A DNA stretch of 46,687 bases from Streptomyces sp. 35G-GA-8 (GTDB taxonomy: Bacteria; Actinomycetota; Actinomycetes; Streptomycetales; Streptomycetaceae): NCBI RefSeq assembly GCF_023534745.1, contig NZ_JAMHJQ010000017.1:122693-169379 (forward strand), in the 5' to 3' direction. The translations under genes and the position numbers were made by a program. Shown here in pieces: positions 1-10,045 of this stretch (its first letter is position 1; the number at the start of each line of letters is the position of its first letter). The notes below the pieces were generated by a model, which worked only from the letters and a program-made list of their open reading frames with translations, was not told where the DNA came from and ran no database searches.

Positions 1-812
1 CGCGGCAGCATCCGGAAGCCGATACCGCCGGCGATCATCGTCGCGGCGCCGATCAGCAGGAACGTGGTCTCGGCGGCGCCGGTCTCCGCCAGCTCCTCCT
101 TGGGCGCACCCTGCTGGACCGGCTGCGAGCCGACACTGTCGGTGTCGGTGTTGTCGCCACCCGTGGTCGCGCCACCGGTGGAGCCGCCGTCCGTACCGCC
201 GCCGGTGGTGGAGCCACCGTCCGTGGCGCCACCGTCGGTGGTCCCGCCGTCCGTGGTGCCGCCGTCGGTCGTACCACCGTCAGTGGTGCCACCATCGGTC
301 GTGCCACCGTCCGTGGTGCCGCCGTCGGTCGTGCCACCGTCAGTGGTGCCACCGTCCGTCGTCCCACCATCGGTGGTGCCGCCGTCGGTCGTGCCACCGT
401 CCGTGGTCCCACCATCGGTGGTCCCACCATCCGTGGTGCCGCCGTCGGTCGTACCACCGTCAGTGGTGCCACCGTCCGTCGTCCCACCATCGGTGGTCCC
501 GCCGTCCGTGGTGCCGCCGTCGGTCGTACCACCGTCAGTGGTGCCACCGTCCGTCGTCCCACCATCGGTGGTGCCGCCGTCGGTCGTACCGCCCACGGTC
601 GTGCCGACCGTCGCGCCGCCGTCGGTGGTGCCACCGTCCGTGCTGCCACCCGTGGTGTCGTCGTTGCCGATACCCAGACCGACATCGGCGACCGGAGTGG
701 ACACGCCAATACCGACGGCCTGAGCGGCGCCCGCGATGGTCAGTGAGGCACCGGCGGCGATCACCGCGCCGGCCGCCACACGTGCCACGCGGATCCGCGT
801 CTTCTTGGTCAT
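1..812 (-). CDS. LAETG-anchored repeat-stalk surface protein (C-terminus cut by window edge)
   Basis: The ATG at 812 opens a signal peptide: basic MTKKTRIR, then a hydrophobic alanine-rich stretch ending near AGAAQA (residue about 32). After about 40 ordinary residues comes a long array of the pentapeptide TTDGG. A spacer follows, then LAETG, a hydrophobic segment ([16 protein letters not shown]) and RMLPR at the window edge. That is a classical sorting signal, and LAxTG is the motif favoured by class E sortases of Streptomyces. The protein should therefore be exported and joined to the cell wall, with the repeats acting as a flexible, acidic, Thr-rich stalk that could be glycosylated (inference). 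There is no recognisable ligand-binding domain. Only the last few codons and the stop are outside the window. It lies downstream of prfB but behind a strong terminator, so it is probably transcribed on its own. Confidence 0.85.
   Translation of the reverse strand, partial: MTKKTRIRVARVAAGAVIAAGASLTIAGAAQAVGIGVSTPVADVGLGIGNDDTTGGSTDGGTTDGGATVGTTVGGTTDGGTTDGGTTDGGTTDGGTTDGGTTDGGTTDGGTTDGGTTDGGTTDGGTTDGGTTDGGTTDGGTTDGGTTDGGTTDGGTTDGGTTDGGTTDGGTTDGGTTDGGTTDGGTTDGGTTDGGATDGGSTTGGGTDGGSTGGATTGGDNTDTDSVGSQPVQQGAPKEELAETGAAETTFLLIGAATMIAGGIGFRMLP
186..587 (-). repeat. 15-bp tandem coding repeat (TTDGG)n
   Basis: About 26 copies of a 15-bp unit encode Thr-Thr-Asp-Gly-Gly in the surface-protein gene; the C-terminal copies (low coordinates) are degenerate ([10 protein letters not shown]). 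A higher-order 75-bp unit (five pentapeptides) is visible three times, at about 311-385, 431-505 and 506-580, with very few mismatches. This suggests recent expansion by slippage or unequal crossing-over. Such an array is also a likely site of assembly collapse. Confidence 0.9.
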
Positions 813-1029
813 CTGCCTGCTACCCCCAGTAGCTCATTCGTCATGGTGCAGCGTCCGGGGCAGCGGCCGCGGGGGGTTCACGTACTCCGCCCCCGGTCTC
901 ACGCGCCCCAGAATTACGCATGCCACGCGCCAGCGTCGCCGGTTTTCATATACGCGTCAAGGTCGTTGCGCGTGCGATGACCGATATCGCGTCAGTTGTC
1001 CGGCGTGCGGGGATGCAACTGTGACGTAA

Positions 1030-1064
1030 AAGGGAACTGCCGCCCCACGAACGGCAGTTCCCTT
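1030..1064 (-). terminator. Strong hairpin terminator after prfB
   Basis: A perfect 13-bp inverted repeat (AAGGGAACTGCCG at 1030-1042 and its complement at 1052-1064) encloses a 9-nt loop. It sits 18 bp beyond the prfB stop on the minus strand and separates prfB from the surface-protein gene. Confidence 0.85.
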
Positions 1065-1081
1065 GTCGACAAAGCGCGAAT

Positions 1082-2188
1082 TTACTTGTCCTGCTGCTTG
1101 CGCCAGCGAATTCCGGCTTCCAGGAATCCGTCGATCTCACCGTCGAGCACACCCTGCGGATTGCCGACCTCGAACTCCGTCCGCAGGTCCTTGACCATCT
1201 GGTAGGGGTGCAGAACGTAGGAACGCATCTGATTGCCCCAGGAGTTGCCGCCATCGCCCTTGAGCGCGTCCATCCTGGCCTGCTCCTCCTGACGGCGGCG
1301 TTCGAGCAGCTTCGCCTGGAGGACGTTCATGGCGCTCGCCTTGTTCTGGATCTGGGAGCGCTCGTTCTGGCAGGAGACCACGATGCCGGTCGGGATATGC
1401 GTGATACGGACCGCGGAGTCGGTGGTGTTGACGCCCTGTCCGCCGGGGCCGGAGGCACGGTAGACATCCACGCGCAGCTCGGACTCGTCGATCTCCACAT
1501 GGTCGCTGGACTCGACGACCGGGAGCACCTCGACGCCCGCGAACGAGGTCTGCCGACGGCCCTGGTTGTCGAACGGCGAGATCCGGACAAGGCGGTGCGT
1601 GCCCTGCTCCACCGAGAGCGTGCCGTACGCGTAGGGCGCCTTGACGACGAAGATGGTCGACTTGATGCCGGCCTCCTCCGCGTACGACGTCTCGTAGACC
1701 TCGGTCGGATAGCCGTGCCGCTCGGCCCAGCGCAGATACATCCGCTGAAGCTGCTCGGCGAAGTCGGCGGCGTCCACGCCACCGGCCTCGGCACGGATAT
1801 TGACCAGTGCCTCGCGCTCGTCGTACTCGCCGGAGAGGAGGGTACGGACCTCCATCTCGTCCAGCGCCTTCCTGACCGACATCAGCTCGGACTCGGCCTC
1901 GGCGCGGGTGTCCGCGTCATCCTCGGCCTCGGCCAGCTCGAAGAGCACTTCCAGGTCGTCGATGCGCCCGCGCAGCGCCTCGGTCTTGCGGACCTCGGCC
2001 TGCAAGTGCGAAAGCTTGCTGGTGATCTTCTGCGCCGCCTCGGGATCGTCCCAGAGGGACGGGGCCGCGGCCTGCTCCTCAAGCACGGCGATGTCTGCCC
2101 TCAGTTTGTCGAGGTCCAGGACGGCCTCGATCGACCCCATGGTCGAGGAGAGGGACTTCAGCTCTTCGGATACATCGACGACTGCCAC
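1082..2188 (-). CDS. prfB: Peptide chain release factor 2 (RF2)
   Basis: 368 residues, the usual RF2 length. RF2 recognises UGA/UAA stop codons in the ribosomal A site and triggers peptide release. The tripeptide anticodon motif SPF, which defines RF2 rather than RF1, is at residues 204-206. The universal GGQ hydrolysis motif is at 249-251 ([15 protein letters not shown]). The N-terminal third is the helical domain. The reading frame is continuous from a GTG start, so the programmed +1 frameshift that controls prfB in many other bacteria is absent. No Shine-Dalgarno sequence precedes the GTG; a TAGGCT hexamer ends 6 nt upstream, suggesting a leaderless mRNA. pkaB lies upstream on the same strand, 453 bp away. 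Confidence 0.97.
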   Translation of the reverse strand: MAVVDVSEELKSLSSTMGSIEAVLDLDKLRADIAVLEEQAAAPSLWDDPEAAQKITSKLSHLQAEVRKTEALRGRIDDLEVLFELAEAEDDADTRAEAESELMSVRKALDEMEVRTLLSGEYDEREALVNIRAEAGGVDAADFAEQLQRMYLRWAERHGYPTEVYETSYAEEAGIKSTIFVVKAPYAYGTLSVEQGTHRLVRISPFDNQGRRQTSFAGVEVLPVVESSDHVEIDESELRVDVYRASGPGGQGVNTTDSAVRITHIPTGIVVSCQNERSQIQNKASAMNVLQAKLLERRRQEEQARMDALKGDGGNSWGNQMRSYVLHPYQMVKDLRTEFEVGNPQGVLDGEIDGFLEAGIRWRKQQDK

Positions 2189-2194
2189 GGCACC

Positions 2195-2200
2195 AGCCTA
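2195..2200 (-). promoter_or_regulatory. Possible -10 element of a leaderless prfB transcript
   Basis: On the minus strand the hexamer TAGGCT is followed by six bases and then the prfB GTG, so transcription starting seven bases after the hexamer would begin at the start codon. There is no ribosome-binding sequence upstream. The -35 region (around CCGAGC) is poor, so this is tentative. Confidence 0.35.
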
Positions 2201-2445
2201 ACCCCTAACTTTTGGGGGCTCGGTTCGCCTCCGGGGCGCCTTATGCCGACGTCGACGGTCGACCGTGCTCGATTCGCTCGTTCCTCACGAACCTCCGCGC
2301 GCTCTCCCTTTCGACGTCGCCGCGCCCCTTCGGCTCACTCGCCACCGGAAAGACGACAGCCGGAACGAGAGGGCACCCCAACCCCAGCCGGCACCCCGAG
2401 TGGGGCCGACCACCGACGGGAGGGGGTCGGGGTCGGAGGAGGTGC

Positions 2446-2457
2446 GTGTCCGGACAC
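2446..2457. promoter_or_regulatory. 12-bp palindrome GTGTCCGGACAC
   Basis: This is a perfect dyad in the prfB upstream region, about 260 bp before the prfB start. A second copy of the TCCGGACA core lies about 80 bp further upstream. It has the form of an operator for a dimeric regulator, but I cannot name the protein. Confidence 0.3.
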
Positions 2458-2641
2458 TAAAGCGTGATTTGTGGCGCGCGGACGCCCGAACCAACGACAG
2501 GCCAGCTGCGCGCCGTAAATCGTGCCGTCCGGACATGTACCTCCGGAGACCCCGGCCCCCGGCACCACAACGCACGCACCCGCACCCGCACCCGCACCCC
2601 CGCCGGAGGCGCACCGCACCCCCCGCCGGACGGCGGACCCG

Positions 2642-3892
2642 CTACGGCGACGGCGACGTCGTCTGCCCGGACTCCCCCGGCGCCGACGCATCGTCCTCGC
2701 TCATCGCGAGCCAGCCCCCCACCCCCACCGCGGCCGCCAGCAGCACCCCCACCGCCCCCAGCCTGATCCGGCGCTTCCGTACCGCCTCCGCCTTGTGCCG
2801 CGCCGATCCCGGCCGCCGCTGCCCCGGGGACCGCGGCGCCCGCGCCGTACCCCGCGCCCCGCCCGCCAGCTCGTCCGGCCCCGGCACCCGCATGCTCGTA
2901 TGCGTGTCCCGGTTGGAGTCGGGCACCGCGCCGGGGACAAGCGGAACCGCCCCCCTCCGCCGCGGCTCCTCCGCCGCCGAGTGCCCGGACGCCGCCGACG
3001 ATCCCGGCTCCTCGTAGGGCCGCTCGGTGGGCTCCGTCTCCGGCTCGTCCACGTCCAGCGGCGGAATGCCCGCGAGCGTCGGCAGCTGCTCCCGCAGCCG
3101 CGCCGCCAGCTCCGAGGCGCGCAGCCGGGAGGCCGGGGCCTTCGCCAGGCACTGGACGAGCAGCTGCCACAGTTCCTCGGGGATACCGGGCAGCGGTACG
3201 ACGGTCTCGGTGACATGCCGGCGCAGCACCGCCCCGGGGTGGCCACCGCCGAACGGGGTGAAGCCGGCCAGCAGCTCGTACAGGACGGTGGCCAGCGCGT
3301 AGATGTCGACGGCCGCACGCGGCGGCAGGCCCTCCACGATCTCGGGGGCGAGATAGTCGGGGGTGCCGATGATCTTGGACGCCTTGGTGCGCCGCGGGGT
3401 GTCGATGAGTTTCGCCACACCGAAGTCGGTGAGCAACGCGGGGTGCGCGCCGCCGGGACCGAGCGGGCCCTCCATGTCGAGCAGGATGTTCTCGGGCTTG
3501 ACGTCGCGGTGGACGACCCCGGCGGCGTGCGCGGCGGCGAGCCCGTCGGCGACATCCGCGATGATCGCGACCGCGGCCTCGGGGGCGAGCCGGCGCTCGC
3601 GGTCGAGGCGGGTACGGAGATCCGTACCGCGGACCAGCTCCATGACGAGCGCGAGGTCGTTGCCGTCCACGACCAGATCACGGACGGCGACCACCCGGGG
3701 GTGATCGAGCCCGAGCAGGGCGGTGCGCTCCTGGACGAAGCGTCCGACCAGCTCCTGGTCGGACGCGAGGTCCTCGCGCAACAGCTTGATGGCGACGGGG
3801 CCCTCGGGCCCTTCCCCGAGCCACACCGTGCCGGCACTGCCCCGTCCCAGGATCTGGTGGGCGGTGTACCGGCTGCCGATATTCCGTGCCAA
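2642..3892 (-). CDS. pkaB: Membrane-anchored Ser/Thr protein kinase PkaB
   Basis: 416 residues. A complete Hanks-type kinase domain fills about residues 8-275: glycine loop GRGSAG (16-21), VAIK lysine 36, catalytic HRDVKPEN (128-135), DFG (156-158), activation loop with Thr/Ser, and the APE motif. A charged Pro/Arg-rich juxtamembrane linker follows, then one transmembrane helix (about 379-396) and a tail of only about 20 residues outside, too short for a sensor such as PASTA. The start is TTG at 3892, preceded by GGGAG at good spacing. Length and adjacency to the 529-residue kinase agree with the pkaB/pkaA pair of S. coelicolor (as I recall, about 417 and 543 residues). It follows pkaA in the same direction with a 237-bp gap. 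Confidence 0.9.
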   Translation of the reverse strand: MARNIGSRYTAHQILGRGSAGTVWLGEGPEGPVAIKLLREDLASDQELVGRFVQERTALLGLDHPRVVAVRDLVVDGNDLALVMELVRGTDLRTRLDRERRLAPEAAVAIIADVADGLAAAHAAGVVHRDVKPENILLDMEGPLGPGGAHPALLTDFGVAKLIDTPRRTKASKIIGTPDYLAPEIVEGLPPRAAVDIYALATVLYELLAGFTPFGGGHPGAVLRRHVTETVVPLPGIPEELWQLLVQCLAKAPASRLRASELAARLREQLPTLAGIPPLDVDEPETEPTERPYEEPGSSAASGHSAAEEPRRRGAVPLVPGAVPDSNRDTHTSMRVPGPDELAGGARGTARAPRSPGQRRPGSARHKAEAVRKRRIRLGAVGVLLAAAVGVGGWLAMSEDDASAPGESGQTTSPSP

Positions 3893-4087
3893 GACTGCTC
3901 CCTCAGCGGCTGGCGTTGCCCCTCAAAGTACGCGGGTATCGGGGTGCTCCGTGCCCTGGTCGGGACCGTCACCCACTTCGGCGGGGGGAAATGGCACGAT
4001 CCGGGAGACTCATCCCCGCACAAAGGTCGTCCGCGCCGCACGAGAGCGGCCCCGCCGCGCCGGGACCGGTCGGCGTCCCGGCGCCGC

Positions 4088-4129
4088 GTCACCCGTCCCG
4101 GACCCCATGTCACCCGTCCCGGAACCGTG

Positions 4130-4142
<13 letters not shown>
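4088..4142. repeat. Short direct repeats between the two kinases
   Basis: GTCACCCGTCCCGGA is present at 4088 and again at 4109, with a decayed third copy at 4129 that runs into the last codons of pkaA. The spacing is about 20-21 bp, two helical turns. It may be slippage or a repeated protein site; nothing else supports a function. Confidence 0.5.
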
Positions 4143-5719
<1,577 letters not shown>

Positions 5720-6232
5720 GTCATGCGCTCCCTGCTGGTCGTGGTCATCTCACGCCCGGCCCCCGCCGGGTCTCCGACCCACTCTAGACGGGCCGGGCAA
5801 GTCACCCTCCCGTCCGCTTCCGATCCCGCTCCGGCCCCGTCCGATCCCGGTCGGATACGGCTTCGAACCCGACCGGACCAGGCCCGGACCCGGCCCTCGT
5901 CCGGTCGGGTTCGAAAGAAAGACGCTCGCATCGTACGGATGGTTGCCGGAGAGCGGGACGGACGACGTCACACCCGGTCCCAAGCCGTCTCGAAGCCGTT
6001 CGCAAGCAGGCACTTTTGCGCCAACAGCCGACTATTCAAGATCACTTGTCGCCGGTCCCCGGGCGTGTTGTCAGTGGCAGGTGCGAGGATGCCCCCAGCA
6101 CGTGACGTGTGGAGTGGGGATTCACACCGCCCCGTGCCGACCTGTACCGGACGACGCGTCCGTGCGCGGTGGGGGGAGATCAGCGGTTGTTCCCCTGTCG
6201 GGCACCCCGCGCAGAAGGGACCGCTGACGGCG
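5720..6232. other. 513-bp divergent region between pkaA and the FHA/FtsK gene
   Basis: It should hold promoters for both directions. The half next to pkaA is rich in CCGATCCCG-type words and contains a long inverted repeat (5862-5915). The half next to the FHA gene has the only AT-rich patch (CGACTATTCAAGATCACTTG, about 6028-6047), a plausible promoter area, although I find no well-spaced -35/-10 pair. No gene is supported. Confidence 0.5.
5862..5915. repeat. 17-bp perfect inverted repeat in divergent region
   Basis: Arm one, TTCGAACCCGACCGGAC (5862-5878), is the exact reverse complement of 5899-5915; the 20-bp spacer is itself GC-rich. The repeat lies about 150 bp from pkaA and 320 bp from the FHA gene. 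Both genes point away, so it does not sit where a normal terminator would. It could be an operator pair or a 5'-leader hairpin. Confidence 0.75.
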
Positions 6233-9200
6233 ATGCAGATCCGGCTGACCGTCCTCGCGCCGCGCAGCGGCCATGCCGCCGGGCGCGCGTGCGACGTGCT
6301 CGTCACCGCCCCCGCGGGGACGGCGCTGGCCGCCGTGGCCTCCGCGCTCGCCACGGCCGTCTCGGGCCCCGACGCCTCCGGCTCCGTCGTCCTGTACGCG
6401 GGCCGCGAGCGGCTCGACGCCCAGCGCCGCACCCTCGGCGAGCCACCGCTGATCGACGGCGCGGTGCTCTCCCTCCAGGTCCCCGGCGAGGACGACGCGC
6501 CCGCCGACGACGTCCCGGCCCAGCTCCATGTGGTCGCGGGCCCCGACGCGGGCGGGGTGCATCTGCTGCACGGCGGACAGATCAGGATCGGCCGGTCCGT
6601 CGAGGCCGATGTGCCGCTGGACGACCCGGACGTCTCCCGGCTGCACTGCGCGGTGACGGTCGGCGAGGACGGCCGGATCTCGGTCGCGGACCTCTGTTCC
6701 ACGAACGGGACGACGCTGGAGGGCGTCGCGGTGGGCAACCGGCCGGTCCCGCTGCCGCCCGGCGCCCTGCTGCGGCTCGGTGAGTCGGCGCTCCGGCTCA
6801 CGGTCGGAGACCGGGCGCCCGCGTTGCCGACGGCGCCGGACGGCGAGGGCCATCTGCGGATCGTCAGGCCGGGCCCGGACGGTCAGGACCCGCTCCCGTA
6901 CGGCGGGGAGAGCGGCCCGGGGGGCGCCCCGTACGGCTCCTCGGGAGACCACCCCGCCCCGGTTCGCGGCGGCGGGAGCCCCGCGGCGGAAGCGGCCACC
7001 GGCCACGGTCCGGAGACGGGCGCGTACGGCACCGGCGGTTACGCCACGGACGGTTCCGCGTACGGCCCCTCGGGCGCCTCGCCGGGGCCGCAGTACGGCG
7101 GCGCGCGGCGCGAACCGGCCCCGGCCCACGGCCCGGCCGTGCCGGGAGCCCGTACCCCTGGGGACGGACCGGGCGAGGAGACCCGTAGCCATGGCGAGGG
7201 TTTCACCCCCCGCGCGTACGGCGGCTCCGTCCCCTCCGGCGCGTCGAGCCGGGTCCTGGGGCCGCAGTACGGCAATCCACCCGGCGCCCCGAGCATGCCG
7301 GACGCGCGCAGCGCCGATACGCACTACGGCAACCGCCCGACAGGGGCCTTTCCCGACGGGACGCACAGCAGGGCGGCGGCGCCGGACCCGGCGTACGGGA
7401 CAGGCGCGGTCGCGGGCCCGGACGCGCGCGGGGCCGACGACGGCCCGCAGTCGCACAGCAGGACCTCCGGTTCGCGGCGCGGCGGCATAGGCGCCTGGGC
7501 CCGGCGGCTCACCGGAGGCCGGGGCGAGGAGCTGCCGGAGTCCGGCCCCGGCCCTCGGTCCGCCTCGGGGACGAAGGCGCGCGCCCCGCGCGCGGAGACC
7601 TGGCCCGATCCGGCCGCGGTGCTGCTGACGGCGCTCGGTCCCGGCCCCCGGCTGTGGGAGCGCGACAGCCGCCATCCCGAGGCGCTCGCGGTCCGGCTCG
7701 GCACGGCCGACCGGGCCCCCTCGGACGGCGGCGGACCGCTGCCCTCCGTGCCGGTCACCGTCGGCCTGCGTGAGGCCGGTTCGCTGGGGCTGGCGGGCCC
7801 CAGGGAGCGGCTGGCGGGGCTGGGCAGGGCCGTCGTCGCCCAGCTCGCCGCGCTGCACTCACCCGCCGATCTGGAGATCGTGCTGATCAGCACGGACCGT
7901 ACGAGAAGCCTGGAGGAGCGCCGGCGGGACTGGGGCTGGCTCGGCTGGCTGCCGCATGTACGGCCCGCCCATGGCCAGGACTGCCGGCTGCTGCTCGCCT
8001 ACGACCGCGAGCAGGCGACGGCAAGGACCGCCGAGCTGACCCGGCGGCTCGACGACGGCCCCATGGGGCCCGGCTGGGCCTCGGCCGACCCATGGACCAT
8101 CACGGAGGCCGCCGCCCGCCACGACGGCCCGTACACGGTCGTGATCGTGGACGGCGATCCCGGGACCGCCGCGCTGCGCGAATCGACGGCGCAGCTGGCC
8201 GGCGCGGGCGCCGCCGCGGGTGTCCATGTCATCTGTCTCGCCGAGACGGACGCCGCCTCGCCCCTCTCCCCGGTCGCCGCGACCTACGAGATGGCGTGCG
8301 CGGCCTCGCTCCCCTTCCGCGAGTGCGGGGCCGTCGCCCTGCTGACCGGTGATGTGGCGACCGCGCTGCGGCTGCTGCGTACGGCGGTGGGGCAGCCCGC
8401 CGGGCATGGCACGGTCGCCGTCGTGGACGCGGTCTCCGCCGCCTGGGCGGATCGTTTCGGACGGGCGCTCGCGCCGCTGCGCGCGTCGGCGGGGAGCAGC
8501 CGAGGACGGCCCGCGGCGGCGCTCCCGCGCTCCGCCAGACTGCTCGACGAGCTGGGGCTGGCGCGGGCCACCCCGGCGTCCCTGATGGCCCGTTGGGCGT
8601 CCGCCGCCGACCGCACCGGCGACTGCGCGGCGGTCCTCGGCGCCGGGCCGCGCGGCCCGGTGAGCGTCGATCTGACCGAAGAGGGCCCGCATCTGCTGAT
8701 CGAGGGGCCGGCCGGGAGCGGCCGTACGGAGCTGCTGCGCTCCGTCGCCGCCTCGCTGGCCGCCGCCGGCCGACCCGACCGGCTGGGCCTGCTGTTGGTC
8801 GACGGCGCCGGGGGCGAGCGCGGCGAGGGGCTGTCCGTCTGTACGGAACTGCCGCATGTGACCGAGCATTTGATCGCCTCCGACCCGGTCAGGATGCGGC
8901 AGTTCGCCCAGGCTCTGGGGGCCGAGCTGAAGCGGCGGGCCGAGTTGCTGGGGCGGCTGGACTTCACGGAGTGGCACAGCCGGCACGAAGTGGCGGAGCG
9001 GATAGTCGGCCAGCGCTCGCCGAGCGCCGCCGAGCAACGGGCGGGCAGGCGCGGCGAGTCCCGCCCCGACCCGCGCGGAAGCGACCCACGCGGCACCGAT
9101 CCGCGTGGCACGGACCCACGCGGCACCGACCCGCGCGGAAGTGATCCGCGCTCAGCCGATCCGCGCGCGGGTGAACAGCACGGTACGGACCCGCACCGCC

Positions 9201-9838
9201 CCGACCCGTACCGGACCGACCCGCACGCGAGCGGCACGCTCCGGCTCAGGACCACCTCGGCCCGTACGGAACAGCCGCAGACACGGCAGCGGCCCCAGGA
9301 CCCCGCGCCCCTCCCCCGACTCGTCGTGCTGGTCGACGACTTCGACGCCCTGGTCGCGCCGGCGCTCGGCAGCCCCGGACGGCCCGCGGCCGGTTCGGTC
9401 GTACGGGCCCTGGAGGCCGTGGCCAGGGAGGGCGAGCGGCTCGGCGTCCATCTGGTGGCCACCTCGGCCCGCCCCGACCGTACGGTCGACACGGAGCTGG
9501 CCCAGGGCGCGCGGCTGCGGGTCGTGCTGGACGCGCCGCCCGTCGCGCCCTCCCCGGACGATCCCGCACCCGGCCGTGGCCGGCTCGGGCATCCGGACGG
9601 CCGGGTCACACCGTTCCAGGGCGGCCGGGTCACCGGCCGTATCCCGCGTACGGCGACGCTACGGCCCACGGTCGTGCCCCTGGAGTGGGAGCGGATGGGC
9701 GATCCGCCGGCCCGCCGGCCGGTCCGGGAGCTGGGCAACGGCCCGACGGATCTGGCGCTGCTCGCGAGCGCTCTCGAACGGGCCGCCCGATCGGTCAATG
9801 CCGTACCTGTCGCACCACTGACCCCGGCTCACCCCTGA
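6233..9838 (+). CDS. FHA-domain protein with EccC/FtsK-like ATPase region
   Basis: 1,201 residues from the ATG at 6233 (GAAGGG 13 nt upstream; the frame is open far upstream but without coding character). Order: a ubiquitin-like or unknown N-terminal stretch; an FHA domain (about 98-192) with GR 120-121, SRLH 135-138 and STNGT 156-160; a Gly/Tyr/Pro-rich linker of nearly 300 residues; an EccC/FtsK-type region (PVTVGLREAGSLGLAGPRERL, then ALHSPADLEIVLIS); Walker A GPAGSGRT (825-832) and Walker B LVVLVDDFDAL (about 1030-1040). The Walker lysine is Arg, so ATP hydrolysis may be weak or lost. No transmembrane helix is visible and no WXG100 genes are near, so it is probably not part of a type VII secretion system. 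Divergence from pkaA/pkaB suggests its FHA domain reads their phosphothreonines (inference). Confidence 0.88.
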   Translation: MQIRLTVLAPRSGHAAGRACDVLVTAPAGTALAAVASALATAVSGPDASGSVVLYAGRERLDAQRRTLGEPPLIDGAVLSLQVPGEDDAPADDVPAQLHVVAGPDAGGVHLLHGGQIRIGRSVEADVPLDDPDVSRLHCAVTVGEDGRISVADLCSTNGTTLEGVAVGNRPVPLPPGALLRLGESALRLTVGDRAPALPTAPDGEGHLRIVRPGPDGQDPLPYGGESGPGGAPYGSSGDHPAPVRGGGSPAAEAATGHGPETGAYGTGGYATDGSAYGPSGASPGPQYGGARREPAPAHGPAVPGARTPGDGPGEETRSHGEGFTPRAYGGSVPSGASSRVLGPQYGNPPGAPSMPDARSADTHYGNRPTGAFPDGTHSRAAAPDPAYGTGAVAGPDARGADDGPQSHSRTSGSRRGGIGAWARRLTGGRGEELPESGPGPRSASGTKARAPRAETWPDPAAVLLTALGPGPRLWERDSRHPEALAVRLGTADRAPSDGGGPLPSVPVTVGLREAGSLGLAGPRERLAGLGRAVVAQLAALHSPADLEIVLISTDRTRSLEERRRDWGWLGWLPHVRPAHGQDCRLLLAYDREQATARTAELTRRLDDGPMGPGWASADPWTITEAAARHDGPYTVVIVDGDPGTAALRESTAQLAGAGAAAGVHVICLAETDAASPLSPVAATYEMACAASLPFRECGAVALLTGDVATALRLLRTAVGQPAGHGTVAVVDAVSAAWADRFGRALAPLRASAGSSRGRPAAALPRSARLLDELGLARATPASLMARWASAADRTGDCAAVLGAGPRGPVSVDLTEEGPHLLIEGPAGSGRTELLRSVAASLAAAGRPDRLGLLLVDGAGGERGEGLSVCTELPHVTEHLIASDPVRMRQFAQALGAELKRRAELLGRLDFTEWHSRHEVAERIVGQRSPSAAEQRAGRRGESRPDPRGSDPRGTDPRGTDPRGTDPRGSDPRSADPRAGEQHGTDPHRPDPYRTDPHASGTLRLRTTSARTEQPQTRQRPQDPAPLPRLVVLVDDFDALVAPALGSPGRPAAGSVVRALEAVAREGERLGVHLVATSARPDRTVDTELAQGARLRVVLDAPPVAPSPDDPAPGRGRLGHPDGRVTPFQGGRVTGRIPRTATLRPTVVPLEWERMGDPPARRPVRELGNGPTDLALLASALERAARSVNAVPVAPLTPAHP
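9068..9172 (+). repeat. 15-bp tandem coding repeat (DPRGT/S)n
   Basis: Seven contiguous pentapeptides of type DPRG(S/T), the last two degenerate (DPRSA, DPRAG), followed by looser DPHRPDPYRTDPHA. They lie between Walker A and Walker B of the FHA/FtsK protein and form a disordered insert inside the nucleotide-binding fold. Confidence 0.88.
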
Positions 9839-9917
9839 AGATCCCCGGACAGGGCATACGTCCGTCGTGGCACGTCACGAGCCCATCACGATCCCCCGCC
9901 CTACACCAGGATCGCTA

Positions 9918-9946
9918 TTGCGGCGTCCGGTCACGCGGCGTAGGAC
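9918..9946 (+). promoter_or_regulatory. Candidate sigma70-type promoter of the sugar ABC operon
   Basis: TTGCGG (9918-9923), a 17-bp spacer and TAGGAC (9941-9946) lie about 100 bp before the binding-protein start. Both hexamers fit the HrdB-type consensus reasonably well. Sugar importers of this type are usually controlled by a LacI or GntR repressor, but I see no clear operator. Confidence 0.45.
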
Positions 9947-10045
9947 TGTCCGCACGGGACGAGTGCAGCGTTGCCACGTCACGGCCGCGTCGCCGGTCCC
10001 GCATGCGTAGATCCGTACGCACACGGGAGAAGAGACGGGGCAGTG

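Larger units (their letters stand above)
2189..2641. other. 453-bp intergenic stretch between pkaB and prfB
   Basis: I see no convincing gene here. It should hold the end of the pkaB transcript and the prfB promoter. Near 2616-2637 is a GC-rich short hairpin (CCGCC-GGAC-GGCGG) just past the pkaB stop, next to a run of about four CGCACC-type hexamers (about 2576-2600). A perfect 12-bp palindrome is at 2446-2457. The core TCCGGACA occurs again in CGTCCGGACATG near 2527-2538. Confidence 0.6.

Noticed and set aside
186-587. CRISPR-like regular repeats
   Set aside because: The unit is 15 bp, contiguous without spacers, and in frame with a secreted protein.
1082-2188. Programmed frameshift in prfB
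   Set aside because: The frame is uninterrupted from the GTG start through the GGQ motif and no in-frame UGA occurs early.
5862-5915. tRNA-like T-arm (GGTTCGAA)
   Set aside because: No D-arm, anticodon arm or acceptor stem can be fitted around it; it is one arm of an inverted repeat.
6233-9838. Type VII secretion locus
   Set aside because: Only one EccC-like gene, no WXG100, EccB, EccD or mycosin genes, and no membrane helices in the protein.
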